A stretch of DNA of 33,823 nt from Acetanaerobacterium elongatum (GCF_900103835.1 NZ_FNID01000032.1:1-33823); one strand, 5' to 3'. Positions 1 through 6,731 are shown, counted from the first letter of the stretch. Numbers and translations are program-made. The notes: a model not told the origin generated them from the sequence alone.

Positions 1-135
1 GCATAATTTCCTAAGTATCTGCCCTATATCCACCTTGATTTGTCCATATATTTCTTGTCGTCTATACTTCGGTGCAAATACTATATGATATTTACATCTC
101 CATTTCGAATGTGTTAAACTATTTATGTCATCCAT
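1..135 (-). CDS. tnpA: IS200/IS605 family Y1 transposase TnpA, N-terminal part
   Basis: The 45 visible codons begin MDDINSLTHSKWRCKYHIVF and continue with APKYRR, the hallmark N-terminus of IS200 TnpA. This small Y1 tyrosine transposase moves single-stranded DNA at REP-like hairpins. The catalytic HUH motif and tyrosine lie beyond the window edge and cannot be checked. The start at 135 is preferred because it sits 8 nt from a strong AAAGGAGG; an in-frame ATG at 141 is too close to that site. The family is clear, but whether the copy is intact is unknown. Confidence 0.85.
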   Translation of the reverse strand, partial: MDDINSLTHSKWRCKYHIVFAPKYRRQEIYGQIKVDIGQILRKLC

Positions 136-225
136 TGACATGTCCTCCTTTGTTTTTTGATGCGGTTGGTGAACCTTCATCATTCTATCACTGGAGGACC
201 TCTTTTCGCTATAAGCGTTCTAATT

Positions 226-250
226 CCACCAGCAGAGCTGGTGGTTTTTT
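226..250 (+). terminator. IS200 end hairpin, terminator-like
   Basis: CCACCAGC and GCTGGTGG pair around a 3-nt loop and are followed by six T on the plus strand. On the minus strand this lies in the tnpA leader. In IS200 elements such a hairpin blocks read-through from flanking genes; that role is inferred here. Confidence 0.6.
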
Positions 251-272
251 GCGCTGAAGCTACAATATAAAG

Positions 273-304
273 CAGCCTCGCGTTTTCTTCGCGAGGCTGT
301 TTTT
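273..304. terminator. Terminator after the Fic gene
   Basis: CAGCCTCGCG pairs perfectly with CGCGAGGCTG (10 bp, 7-nt loop). It has a T tract on the plus side and a T-rich flank on the minus side, so it could work in both directions. The Fic stop codon lies at its edge, which fits termination of that minus-strand gene. Confidence 0.75.
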
Positions 305-1220
305 AGTCGCTTATCAGGTTCAAATACTGCGAAAGTCGCTCCCTTACATATTCTCCTACCATATTCACCATTGGTGAAGCATCGTTTTCCCGATAGTAGC
401 TTTCAAAGCAAGCGTAGTATTTTCTCCTGTCTGCAAATTTCACATTAATAGGCGGATAGCCTGCCTGCATGAGCATCAGGTTCAATATCAGCCGACCGGT
501 GCGGCCGTTACCGTCAATGAACGGGTGGATTCCCTCAAAGTTTAGGTGAAACAGAGCCACCCCCTCGATGATGTGCCGATTGCTTTTCGGCAGCTCCCCC
601 ACCAGCCGTTCCATTTGCACCGGAACCAGATAAGGCTGCGGTGGCTCATGGTGTGCACCCATAATTTTAACTGGAATTCTCCGGTACACGCCTTTATCCT
701 CCGGTCGGTTCATCAGGACGAGGGAATGAATTTCACGGATGATTCGTTCCGAAATAGGAACCTTATCTTTGACAAGGGATAAGACGTATAAAAACGCGTC
801 GCGGTGCCCCACCGCCTCTAAATGATCTTTCAGCGGCTTTTGATCAATCGTCACGCCCTCCAGCGCCAGAGCAGTTTCCTGGAGCGTGAGCGTGTTGCCC
901 TCGATGGCGTTGGAATTATAGGTGAATTCCACGAGAAATTCATCATGTATGCGATTCAGTTCCCCCTCTGTCAGCGGTCGGCGGCGGTCACGCTCCGCCT
1001 TCATCCCGTCGATCGAGGCAAAAAGGGCAGCATATTGTTCCGGGATTACTGTTCCGCGCAGACTGCGTCCGTCAAACGGCCTGAGCGCATTAGCCGGGAT
1101 CAGATAGGAGCGTCCGCTACGGGCGACACCTTCTATCCTGCCCTCCGCGCAAAGGACACGAACACGACGGTCGGAAATACCCCAACGCTGTGACGCTTCT
1201 TTTACACTGATATAGTCCAT
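303..1220 (-). CDS. Fic family protein with N-terminal DNA-binding domain
   Basis: The protein is about 305 aa. Residues 1-50 look like a MerR/excisionase-type helix-turn-helix (VKEASQRWGISDRRVR). Residues 103-108 read SNAIEG and match the (S/T)xxxE(G/N) inhibitory-helix motif of autoinhibited Fic proteins. The active site HPFIDGNGRTGR starts near residue 232 and has the catalytic His and the ATP-binding Asn and Arg residues. Fic enzymes usually transfer AMP to hydroxyl groups of target proteins; the target here is unknown. The start is placed at 1220, behind GGAGGTGAAGGA; an upstream ATG at 1274 lacks a good site. The gene runs opposite to the phage late operon and has its own promoter and terminator, so it is probably independent cargo or chromosomal flank. 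Confidence 0.9.
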   Translation of the reverse strand: MDYISVKEASQRWGISDRRVRVLCAEGRIEGVARSGRSYLIPANALRPFDGRSLRGTVIPEQYAALFASIDGMKAERDRRRPLTEGELNRIHDEFLVEFTYNSNAIEGNTLTLQETALALEGVTIDQKPLKDHLEAVGHRDAFLYVLSLVKDKVPISERIIREIHSLVLMNRPEDKGVYRRIPVKIMGAHHEPPQPYLVPVQMERLVGELPKSNRHIIEGVALFHLNFEGIHPFIDGNGRTGRLILNLMLMQAGYPPINVKFADRRKYYACFESYYRENDASPMVNMVGEYVRERLSQYLNLISD

Positions 1221-1245
1221 TCCTTCACCTCCAGCCTTTTGGCAT

Positions 1246-1309
1246 AGTATACCACAACATCGGAATAATATCAAACTTTTTGTGTCTAATTATCTGTATA
1301 TTATTCCGA
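1246..1309 (-). promoter_or_regulatory. Promoter and inverted-repeat operator of the Fic gene
   Basis: On the minus strand TTGATA (1269-1274) and TATACT (1246-1251) are separated by exactly 17 bp, a good sigma-A match. A 12-bp perfect inverted repeat (TCGGAATAATAT at 1260-1271, ATATTATTCCGA at 1298-1309) has one arm covering the spacer and part of the -35 box. The likely reading is an operator for repression, possibly by the Fic protein's own N-terminal domain; the identity of the binder is inference. Confidence 0.65.
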
Positions 1310-1379
1310 TACGAAGTTCACCACACAAGACCATGGAAAGCCGCGGATTTTTTGTTATCATTACAACAGCAAAAATGAA

Positions 1380-1410
1380 GGACGCACCCATTCACGGGCG
1401 TGTCCTTTTT
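1380..1410 (+). terminator. Hairpin with T tract before the HNH gene
   Basis: GGACGCACCC pairs with GGGCGTGTCC around a 6-nt loop (one mismatch, one wobble) and is followed by TTTTT. It is a good intrinsic terminator on the plus strand. No plus-strand gene is visible upstream, so it may be the end of a lost phage transcription unit. Confidence 0.6.
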
Positions 1411-1434
1411 CTATACCGTGAGAGGCAGGTAAAA

Positions 1435-1791
1435 ATGATGCCGTACAAACCAAAGAAGCCCTGTGCCTACCCGGGTTGCCCCAACCTGACAAGCGACCAC
1501 TACTGCAAGGAACACGCTAAGCAGGAAGCAAAACGTTATAACCACTTTGACCGCGACCCGGAAACTAACAAACGCTACGGCAGGTCGTGGGAAAGAATAC
1601 GCGCAGCATTCCTTTCGGCGCATCCGCTTTGCGAGCTGTGCAGGACGGAAGGCAGGCTTAATCCCGCTGTGCTGGTACATCACAAACGTAAGTTGACGGA
1701 CGGCGGCACGAATGACTGGTCGAACCTACAGGCGTTATGCCTTGAGTGCCACAGCCGTTTACACGCGAAACAGGGCGACTACTTTGTCTAG
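1435..1791 (+). CDS. HNH endonuclease of the phage packaging module
   Basis: The protein is 118 aa. Two N-terminal CxxxC-type cysteine pairs (YPGCPNL, HYCKEH) are followed by CELC, then VHHKRKLTDGG, NLQALCLECH and a C-terminal basic end. These are the zinc-binding and His-Asn-His elements of phage HNH nucleases. In HK97-like phages such proteins lie beside the terminase genes and are needed with the large terminase for cutting at cos sites. The start is an ATG at 1435 (a second ATG follows at 1438), behind a modest AGGCAGG. The small terminase should follow directly, but here a toxin-antitoxin remnant lies between them. Confidence 0.9.
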   Translation: MMPYKPKKPCAYPGCPNLTSDHYCKEHAKQEAKRYNHFDRDPETNKRYGRSWERIRAAFLSAHPLCELCRTEGRLNPAVLVHHKRKLTDGGTNDWSNLQALCLECHSRLHAKQGDYFV

Positions 1792-1801
1792 CGTCGCCCT
1801 G
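1771..1801 (+). terminator. Inverted repeat spanning the HNH stop codon
   Basis: CAGGGCGAC and GTCGCCCTG form a perfect 9-bp stem with a 13-nt loop. The stem overlaps the last codons and stop of the HNH gene. The T tract after it is poor, so termination is only possible; it may instead protect the mRNA end. Confidence 0.4.
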
Positions 1802-1848
1802 TCGCTTTATATAATTCTGAGCCATTCATGCCTGACATACAGATGTTA

Positions 1849-1914
1849 TTATTGTACGATGTCCTTCAGGTCATTCTCTGCAGGCTCAGATACATCCACC
1901 CTATATTGTACCAT
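1849..1914 (-). pseudogene. Truncated RelE/ParE-type toxin remnant
   Basis: Starting inside the antitoxin gene (14-nt overlap), an ATG opens a 21-codon frame that begins MVQYRVDVSEPAENDLKDIV and then hits TAA. The sequence matches the first strand and helix of RelE/ParE-superfamily toxins, which normally run to about 95-105 residues. Everything after the first helix is missing, including the catalytic or gyrase-binding part. The position after a Phd-type antitoxin is exactly where the toxin belongs. The loss appears to be a deletion rather than a point mutation, because the following 50 nt show no resemblance to the family. Confidence 0.65.
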
Positions 1915-2173
1915 CAGAGATACCTCGTTTGATATCCTTCATGGCCTCGTGAAGCGGACGTTTCTTACTCGCTTTTACAGCCGCCCTTCCTTCGTCAAGC
2001 AGGCGGTAGAGCTCCAGCTTTCCGTTGAGTGCTTCGTAAGTCTCTATGCTCATGACCACCAGATCTACTTGACCGTTTTTTGTAATAAAAACAGGTTCGC
2101 GACTTTCATGGCAGAAGGCGGAGATATCGTTATAGTACTTACGCAGGTCGGTACTGGATTTGATGTTTGGCAT
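1901..2173 (-). CDS. Phd/YefM family antitoxin, toxin partner lost
   Basis: This 90-aa protein starts MPNIKSSTDLRKYYNDISAF, then has PVFITKNGQVDLVVMSIETYE, the typical N-terminal DNA-binding fold of Phd/YefM antitoxins. The C-terminal helices (LLDEGRAAVKA..KRPLHEAM) would bind and neutralise a RelE/ParE toxin. The start at 2173 lies behind AAGGAGGTAATCGCT. The gene is on the minus strand, against the late operon, with a clear promoter and operator. Its toxin is reduced to a 21-codon remnant. It may still repress its own promoter or neutralise related toxins; both are inference. Confidence 0.85.
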   Translation of the reverse strand: MPNIKSSTDLRKYYNDISAFCHESREPVFITKNGQVDLVVMSIETYEALNGKLELYRLLDEGRAAVKASKKRPLHEAMKDIKRGISDGTI

Positions 2174-2195
2174 AGCGATTACCTCCTTGGATGAA

Positions 2196-2233
2196 TCTAA
2201 AGACATTATGCCCTAATTTCTTTAGACGGTCAA
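2196..2233 (-). promoter_or_regulatory. Promoter and operator of the orphan antitoxin
   Basis: On the minus strand TTGACC (2228-2233) and CATAAT (2205-2210) are 17 bp apart. A perfect 8-bp inverted repeat, TCTAAAGA (2196-2203) and TCTTTAGA (2219-2226), brackets the -10 box, the usual place for an antitoxin-bound operator. The autoregulatory site thus looks intact although the toxin is gone. Confidence 0.65.
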
Positions 2234-2403
2234 CTGCGCGACTAAGAATTACTTGAAGTCCTAGAGGATTCGGGATGGGTACCAATCAGGGGCGGTCTGA
2301 ATCTCTACGGCTTTCAGGCTGGGCAGCGGGTGTGGGGTCGCGTGTGTAAAAATTCCGGTTCAAACGGGTGATTAACCCCAGCCGCGAAGGGAGGTGACGA
2401 CGC
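2234..2403. other. Noncoding stretch before the small terminase, candidate cos region
   Basis: About 170 nt without a convincing gene, GC-rich in the middle, ending in the GTTCAAACGGG segment and the small-terminase ribosome site. In HK97-like phages the cohesive-end site normally lies here, between HNH and small terminase genes. I see no feature that proves it, so this is a positional inference only. Confidence 0.3.
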
Positions 2404-2982
2404 GTGGCAAAAGACGGAACCAACAGGGGCGGCCGCCGTGTGCGTGCGGGAGATAAGCCAGAGCCCCTGACTGAAAAAATAATAAAGGGCAAATCCGCAA
2501 AAATACTGGAAGCCCAGGATTTGCATCCCGAATCAATACTGGAAGCGCAGGATTTAGACGGAGTCTCTGACCTGTATGGCGAAGATATGCCCGCGCCGAG
2601 CGATTACCTGAGCGCAAGGCAAAAGGATGGCAAGCCACTGGGAGCAGATCTGCTTTTTAAAGAAACGTGGCACTGGCTCAAGGAGCGCGGGTGTGAGAAA
2701 TTTGTTAATCCCCGCCTGATTGAAGCCTACGCTCAGGCATTTACACGATACATCCAGTGTGAAGAGGCCATCAGCCTGTACGGTCTGCTGGGAAAGCACC
2801 CGACAACCGGCGGCGCTATTGCCAGTCCGTTCGTGCAGATGAGCCAGTCGTTTCAGAAGCAGGCAAACCTGCTCTGGTATGAGATCTTTGACATTGTTAA
2901 GCAAAACTGTACCACAGCCTTTGTGGGCAACCCGCAGGACGATATCATGGAAGCCCTTCTGTCGGGCAGAAAAGGACGGTGA
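2404..2982 (+). CDS. terS: Phage terminase small subunit, P27 family
   Basis: This 192-aa protein has a basic, disordered N-terminus (RGGRRVRAGDKPEPLTEKII), then a helical body with LLFKETWHWLKERG, an alpha-helical ARYIQ-like segment and GAIASPFVQMSQSFQKQA, the hallmarks of P27-type small terminases. It binds the packaging start site and recruits the large subunit. Translation begins at GTG 2404 behind GGGAGGTG. An imperfect 33-bp tandem repeat encodes ILEAQDL twice (from 2503 and 2536), probably a recent duplication in the flexible linker. Next to HNH and the methyltransferase, as expected. Confidence 0.85.
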   Translation: MAKDGTNRGGRRVRAGDKPEPLTEKIIKGKSAKILEAQDLHPESILEAQDLDGVSDLYGEDMPAPSDYLSARQKDGKPLGADLLFKETWHWLKERGCEKFVNPRLIEAYAQAFTRYIQCEEAISLYGLLGKHPTTGGAIASPFVQMSQSFQKQANLLWYEIFDIVKQNCTTAFVGNPQDDIMEALLSGRKGR

Positions 2983-2988
2983 CGATAT

Positions 2989-4224
2989 ATGAACACGACA
3001 GATCGTCTGGAAAAAGTTCATATAGACCGGCTTGTGCCGTACGCGCGAAACGCGAGAACGCATAGTAAGGAGCAAATACTTCAGCTCCGTGCCAGCCTTC
3101 GCGAGTTCGGCTTCGTTAATCCGGTAATCGTGGATAAGGACCTGAATATCATCGCAGGGCACGGCCGTGTCCTTGCCGCCAAAGAGGAAGGCATTACGGA
3201 AGTGCCCTGCGTATTTGTTGAGCATCTGACCGAAGCGCAGAAACGGGCATACATAATTGCCGACAACCGCCTGGCCATGAATGCAGGCTGGGATTCCGAA
3301 ATGCTTTCCGTTGAACTGGCAGAACTACAAGGCGCCGACTTTGACATATCTCTTTTGGGCTTTGACGAAGCGGAATTGAACAAACTAATGTGCGTAGCGG
3401 AGAATGTAAAAGACGACGATTTTGATGTGGATGCAGAGCTAAAGGAGCCGCCGATTACCAAGCTCGGTGATGTCTGGACGCTCGGGCGGCACCGGCTGGT
3501 TTGCGGCGACAGTACAAAAGCGGAGACCTTTGACCTTCTGATGGCTGGCGCCAAAGCGAACCTCGTCATTACCGACCCACCGTACAATGTTAACTACGAA
3601 GGCAGCGCCGGGAAAATCAAGAACGACAATATGGCAAACGACGCCTTTTATCACTTCCTGCTTGCCGCGTTTCAGAACACCGAAGCGGTCATGGCGGATG
3701 ACGCCAGCATATATTGCTTCCATGCCGACACCGAGGGGCTTAATTTCAGAAGAGCCTTTTCGGATGCCGGCTTTTATCTGTCCGGCTGCTGCATCTGGAA
3801 GAAGCAGTCGCTGGTGCTCGGCCGCTCTCCATACCAGTGGCAGCATGAGCCGGTCCTTTACGGTTGGAAGAAAAACGGAAAGCATCAGTGGTACACCGGG
3901 CGCAAGGAAACCACCATCTGGGAGTTCGATAAGCCTAAGAAAAACGGCGACCACCCGACCATGAAGCCGATTCCGCTCCTGGCATACCCGATTATGAACA
4001 GCAGCATGAGCAACACGCTGGTGCTTGACCCCTTTGGCGGCAGCGGTTCTACCCTCATCGCATGCGAGCAAACCGACCGCTCCTGTTATACCATTGAGCT
4101 TGATGAAAAGTTCTGCGACGTTATCGTCAAACGCTACATTGAGCAGGTTGGCTCGGCGGACAAGGTTTCTGTCCAGCGTGATGGGCTATCATATTCGTAT
4201 ACGGAGGTGACTGCCATTGGATAA
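2989..4224 (+). CDS. ParB-like domain/DNA N-methyltransferase fusion
   Basis: 411 aa. Residues 8-95 form a ParB/Srx-like nuclease domain (LREFGFVNPVIVD, IIAGHGR at 55-60, RAYIIADNRLA). Residues 160-390 are a beta-class amino-methyltransferase: catalytic TDPPYNVNYEG (DPPY at 196-199) comes before the S-adenosylmethionine motif DPFGGSGST (347-355). It should methylate N6 of adenine or N4 of cytosine; the target site cannot be read from sequence. Such fusions are common between terminase genes of Clostridia phages and probably protect phage DNA from restriction. A PP-loop enzyme gene overlaps the end by 8 nt, which suggests translational coupling. Confidence 0.9.
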   Translation: MNTTDRLEKVHIDRLVPYARNARTHSKEQILQLRASLREFGFVNPVIVDKDLNIIAGHGRVLAAKEEGITEVPCVFVEHLTEAQKRAYIIADNRLAMNAGWDSEMLSVELAELQGADFDISLLGFDEAELNKLMCVAENVKDDDFDVDAELKEPPITKLGDVWTLGRHRLVCGDSTKAETFDLLMAGAKANLVITDPPYNVNYEGSAGKIKNDNMANDAFYHFLLAAFQNTEAVMADDASIYCFHADTEGLNFRRAFSDAGFYLSGCCIWKKQSLVLGRSPYQWQHEPVLYGWKKNGKHQWYTGRKETTIWEFDKPKKNGDHPTMKPIPLLAYPIMNSSMSNTLVLDPFGGSGSTLIACEQTDRSCYTIELDEKFCDVIVKRYIEQVGSADKVSVQRDGLSYSYTEVTAIG

Positions 4225-5047
4225 ACCAAAATATCATATTGTTTCTCTCTCCGGTGGCAAGGACTCGACGGCAATGCTGCTTGGTATGATAGAGCGTGGG
4301 ATGCAGATCGACTGCATCCTTTTTTGTGATACAGGAATTGAGTTTCCTGCTATGTATGACCATCTCGACAAACTGGAACGCAACATCGGCAGATCGATTA
4401 CCCGTGTTCACTGCGAACAGTCATATGAGTATCTCATGTTCGAAACCCCAGTCAAGCGCAAAGCAGATACGCAGTTTGCTCAGAAATTCGGTCATATCCA
4501 TACCGGCTACGGCTGGGCGGGTCCCCGTATGCGCTGGTGTACATCCAAATTGAAAGACGGCCCACGTGAACGTTTCCTTCGTCCGCTTCGTGAACAATAC
4601 GAGATTATCGAGTACATCGGCATCGCGGCTGACGAGAGGTACCGGCTGAAACGGAGACGTAATCAGGCGCAGAACCATGTACATCCGCTGGTCGATTGGG
4701 GCATGACTGAAGCGGCGTGTCTGCAATACTGCTATGACCACGGTTACACATGGGACGGACTGTATGAGCATTTCAAGCGTGTGTCCTGCTGGTGCTGCCC
4801 ACTGCAGTCTCTTTCAGAGCTTCGTCAACTATACATGCATTACCCCAAACTGTGGGTAATGCTCAAAGATTGGGATAGCCGGACATGGCGAAAATTCCGT
4901 GCCGATTATAGTGTGAAGGAACTTGAAATTAGATTCAACTTCGAAAATGAACGTCTTGACAAGAATCTCCCCATCAAAGGAAGGGAGTTTTTTGATGCGT
5001 TGAAAGCACAACTGGAGGCGAGTACCAGTGAGAATAGCAATCATTGA
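4217..5047 (+). CDS. PAPS-reductase-like PP-loop ATP pyrophosphatase
   Basis: This 276-aa protein has the PP-loop LSGGKDSTAML (SGGKDST at 12-18), then FCDTGIEFPAMYDHL, typical of phosphoadenosine-phosphosulfate reductase/DndC-like enzymes that adenylate a substrate before sulfur or nucleophile transfer. Later elements are RWCTSKLK (Cys 108), GIAADE and a cysteine cluster RVSCWCCPLQ (191-194) that could bind a metal or Fe-S cluster. Start is TTG at 4217 with GGAGG nine bases upstream, within the end of the methyltransferase gene. A role in nucleic-acid sulfur modification is possible by analogy with DndC, but unproven. Confidence 0.85.
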   Translation: MDKPKYHIVSLSGGKDSTAMLLGMIERGMQIDCILFCDTGIEFPAMYDHLDKLERNIGRSITRVHCEQSYEYLMFETPVKRKADTQFAQKFGHIHTGYGWAGPRMRWCTSKLKDGPRERFLRPLREQYEIIEYIGIAADERYRLKRRRNQAQNHVHPLVDWGMTEAACLQYCYDHGYTWDGLYEHFKRVSCWCCPLQSLSELRQLYMHYPKLWVMLKDWDSRTWRKFRADYSVKELEIRFNFENERLDKNLPIKGREFFDALKAQLEASTSENSNH

Positions 5048-5105
5048 CGCCGATCTCATTGGCCGCAAACAGCACTTCCGGCAATTGTACACTTCTACGA
5101 TATAA
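5028..5105 (+). pseudogene. Truncated gene start, possibly of a phage radical-SAM protein
   Basis: A GTG at 5028, nine bases after GGAGG and overlapping the end of the PP-loop gene, opens 25 codons beginning VRIAIIDADLIGRKQH before TAA at 5103. The opening resembles the N-terminus of the radical-SAM/B12-binding-like proteins found at this place in related phages (MRI..IDADLIGRKKH). That match is from memory and is uncertain. The sequence after GRKQH is unlike the family, consistent with a deletion. About 120 nt of noncoding debris follow before the next gene. Confidence 0.4.
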
Positions 5106-5227
5106 AGTACAAATAAGCACAGCTCTTTCTCACGCGATTTGGTACATATATTTCGGGAAAACATCTTGCTATGCTGTAGGTTTAGAGTGATTAATGTAGT
5201 ACCGAAAAATGAAAGGCGGTATGAAAA

Positions 5228-6217
5228 ATGAAACTAAACTACAATGTTACAGGAAGCAAACGCAAAGAACTGGTTGAAGCAATCAGCATGGCGCTGGGCA
5301 TACCAACCAAATACCTCGGAGCACCATCCTTTGCTTACGAAATTGGCGGATACCACATCGACAAGGACGGAACGCTTACGGGTCCCGATAACCTCGAACT
5401 TGAAGACGCACTCCACCAACATGGCTTTGATGCAGACGGCGAAAACCGCCACTACGATGAACCCGACACCTACGAGAGCGGACTTGGCGGCATGGGTGCG
5501 ATGGATGAGTTTCCGGATATCGACCAACACCACCCTGGACGGTATGTCAATCCAAACGCAACCATTACCGAAACTATGCAAAGACAACTGGATGAAGTGA
5601 TTGCCTTTGAGGACCTGAGGATGGACGGTCGTGAAGAACTGGGACTTGGACGTACCCGACATGAAAACTTTCAGGGAGAAAACGGTATGCAAGCAAGTGA
5701 TGTCCCCGAACCCTATGACAACATCGGTCTGGTAATTGAAATGCCGCGTTCCTCCTTCACCGACACCGCTCTGGAAAACCTCAAGCGGTTGATCAAAAGT
5801 AAAGGCAGCCTCATCAAAAAGGCGCTCGGTGTGAAAATACTTGAACTTGAAATAACAGATGACAAGGTTAGATTCCCATGGTTTGAGGATGGCACCGACC
5901 CTGATGCAGTCAAGGCATATTCGCATTTTGTGACTGCCCTCTGCGAGATGGCAAGGATGCAAAAGCGTGTCTCCGCAAAAGAAAAGAATATCGATAACGA
6001 CAAATATGCTTTTCGCTGCTTTCTCCTACGGCTTGGATTCATCGGCGACGAGTACAAAGCCGAACGAAAGCTCCTGCTCCGCAACCTTACTGGCAGTGCT
6101 GCTTTCAAGAGCGGTCAGAAGAAAGGCTTCTCGCAGGAAGACCTCGACAAAGCCAAATCCGACCCTGCTGTACGCGCCGAAGTTAGGGCCATTCGGGGGG
6201 AAAACGACGATGAATAA
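5228..6217 (+). CDS. Phage-associated 'virulence-related' family protein, function unknown
   Basis: 329 aa. Residues 1-75 (MKLNYNVTGSKRKELVEAIS, KYLGAPSFAYEIGGYHIDK, LTGPDN) form a compact domain seen in many Firmicute prophage proteins annotated loosely as virulence-related. The middle (80-155) is acidic and low in complexity. Residues 160-250 hold an amphipathic alpha/beta region (SFTDTALENLKRLIKSKGSLIKKAL), then a charged helical end (FLLRLGFIGDEYKAERKLLL). Start ATG 5228 follows AAAGGCGG. It lies in the small-gene cassette between the terminase genes. No catalytic motif is visible, and the 'virulence' label has no support here. Confidence 0.7.
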   Translation: MKLNYNVTGSKRKELVEAISMALGIPTKYLGAPSFAYEIGGYHIDKDGTLTGPDNLELEDALHQHGFDADGENRHYDEPDTYESGLGGMGAMDEFPDIDQHHPGRYVNPNATITETMQRQLDEVIAFEDLRMDGREELGLGRTRHENFQGENGMQASDVPEPYDNIGLVIEMPRSSFTDTALENLKRLIKSKGSLIKKALGVKILELEITDDKVRFPWFEDGTDPDAVKAYSHFVTALCEMARMQKRVSAKEKNIDNDKYAFRCFLLRLGFIGDEYKAERKLLLRNLTGSAAFKSGQKKGFSQEDLDKAKSDPAVRAEVRAIRGENDDE

Positions 6218-6446
6218 TAATTTTCCATCAAGAGAAACCGTTGAGCGTATCCGCAAACAGTACCCGGTTGGCTGCCGTGTGGAACTTCTCCGCATGGACG
6301 ACCCTCAAGCGCCGCCAATCGGCACAAAAGGCACCGTGCGGTATGTCGATGACATCGGCAGCCTGGGTGTTGCGTGGGACAACGGCAGTACGCTTCAAGT
6401 AGTTTATGGTGAGGACATTTGCCGGAGGTGTGACGATGACAGATAA
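6210..6446 (+). CDS. DUF4314 family small phage protein
   Basis: This 78-aa protein contains YPVGCRVELLRMDDPQAPPI, then GTKGTVRYVDDIGSLGVAWDNGS and VVYGEDICRR. This is the DUF4314 pattern, an SH3-like small beta barrel whose role is unknown. The start at 6210 overlaps the previous gene by 8 nt and lies behind a G-rich stretch. The next gene overlaps its end by 11 nt, so the cassette is probably translated in a coupled way. Confidence 0.8.
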   Translation: MNNNFPSRETVERIRKQYPVGCRVELLRMDDPQAPPIGTKGTVRYVDDIGSLGVAWDNGSTLQVVYGEDICRRCDDDR

Positions 6447-6675
6447 AGTACGTAAGCAGATTCTGGCTATCCGCGACACAGGACTGACGAATATGTTTGC
6501 TGTCAGCACAGTTCAGCGCATCGCAAACGACATGGGTTTCTACAAGCTGGTAGTGTATCTCGAAAAAACGCAAGGAATATGCCCATTTCATCCTAACTGG
6601 CGAAGCATAATAGACACATTTTTCGGCCGGATGTTTGGTACTTTTATGCCGGTATATTTCTCTGAATTGTCTTGA
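6436..6675 (+). CDS. DUF5049-like small phage protein with a frameshifted C-terminus
   Basis: The first 42 residues (MTDKVRKQILAIRDTGLTNM, then FAVSTVQRIANDMGFYKLVVYLE) match DUF5049-type proteins of the terminase cassette. From the A6 run at 6563-6568 the frame leaves the family and runs on to 6675. Read with one A fewer, it continues KRKEYAHFILTGEA and stops at 6608-6610, the family ending. Either one A was gained in a homopolymer, or this is a sequencing error. Start ATG 6436 lies in the end of the DUF4314 gene behind GGAGGTGTGACG. Function unknown. Confidence 0.7.
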   Translation: MTDKVRKQILAIRDTGLTNMFAVSTVQRIANDMGFYKLVVYLEKTQGICPFHPNWRSIIDTFFGRMFGTFMPVYFSELS

Positions 6676-6731
6676 TATTGTGTGCTTTCAGAGCGAATAT
6701 ACAGATACAAAAACGAAAGGAGCACACCAAC

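Larger units (their letters stand above)
1..258 (-). mobile_element. IS200/IS605-type element, truncated by the window edge
   Basis: This is the 5' part of an IS200-like element read on the minus strand. It holds the start of its Y1 transposase, the leader, and a GC-rich hairpin near 226-244 of the kind that protects IS200 elements from incoming transcription. The outer boundary near 258 is an estimate, because these elements lack terminal inverted repeats and make no target duplication. The rest lies beyond position 1. Confidence 0.75.

Noticed and set aside
2350-2375. T-arm-like GTTCAAAC stretch that suggests a tRNA
   Set aside because: Only a 3-4 bp arm is present; no acceptor, D or anticodon arms can be built.
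2554-3225. Long minus-strand open frame opposite small terminase and methyltransferase
   Set aside because: No family features or ribosome site; it mirrors the codon pattern of the real genes on the plus strand.
6563-6568. A6 run as a programmed frameshift site
   Set aside because: The codon phase (GAA AAA ACG) does not give an X XXY YYZ heptamer, and the needed shift is in the other direction; mutation or sequence error is simpler.
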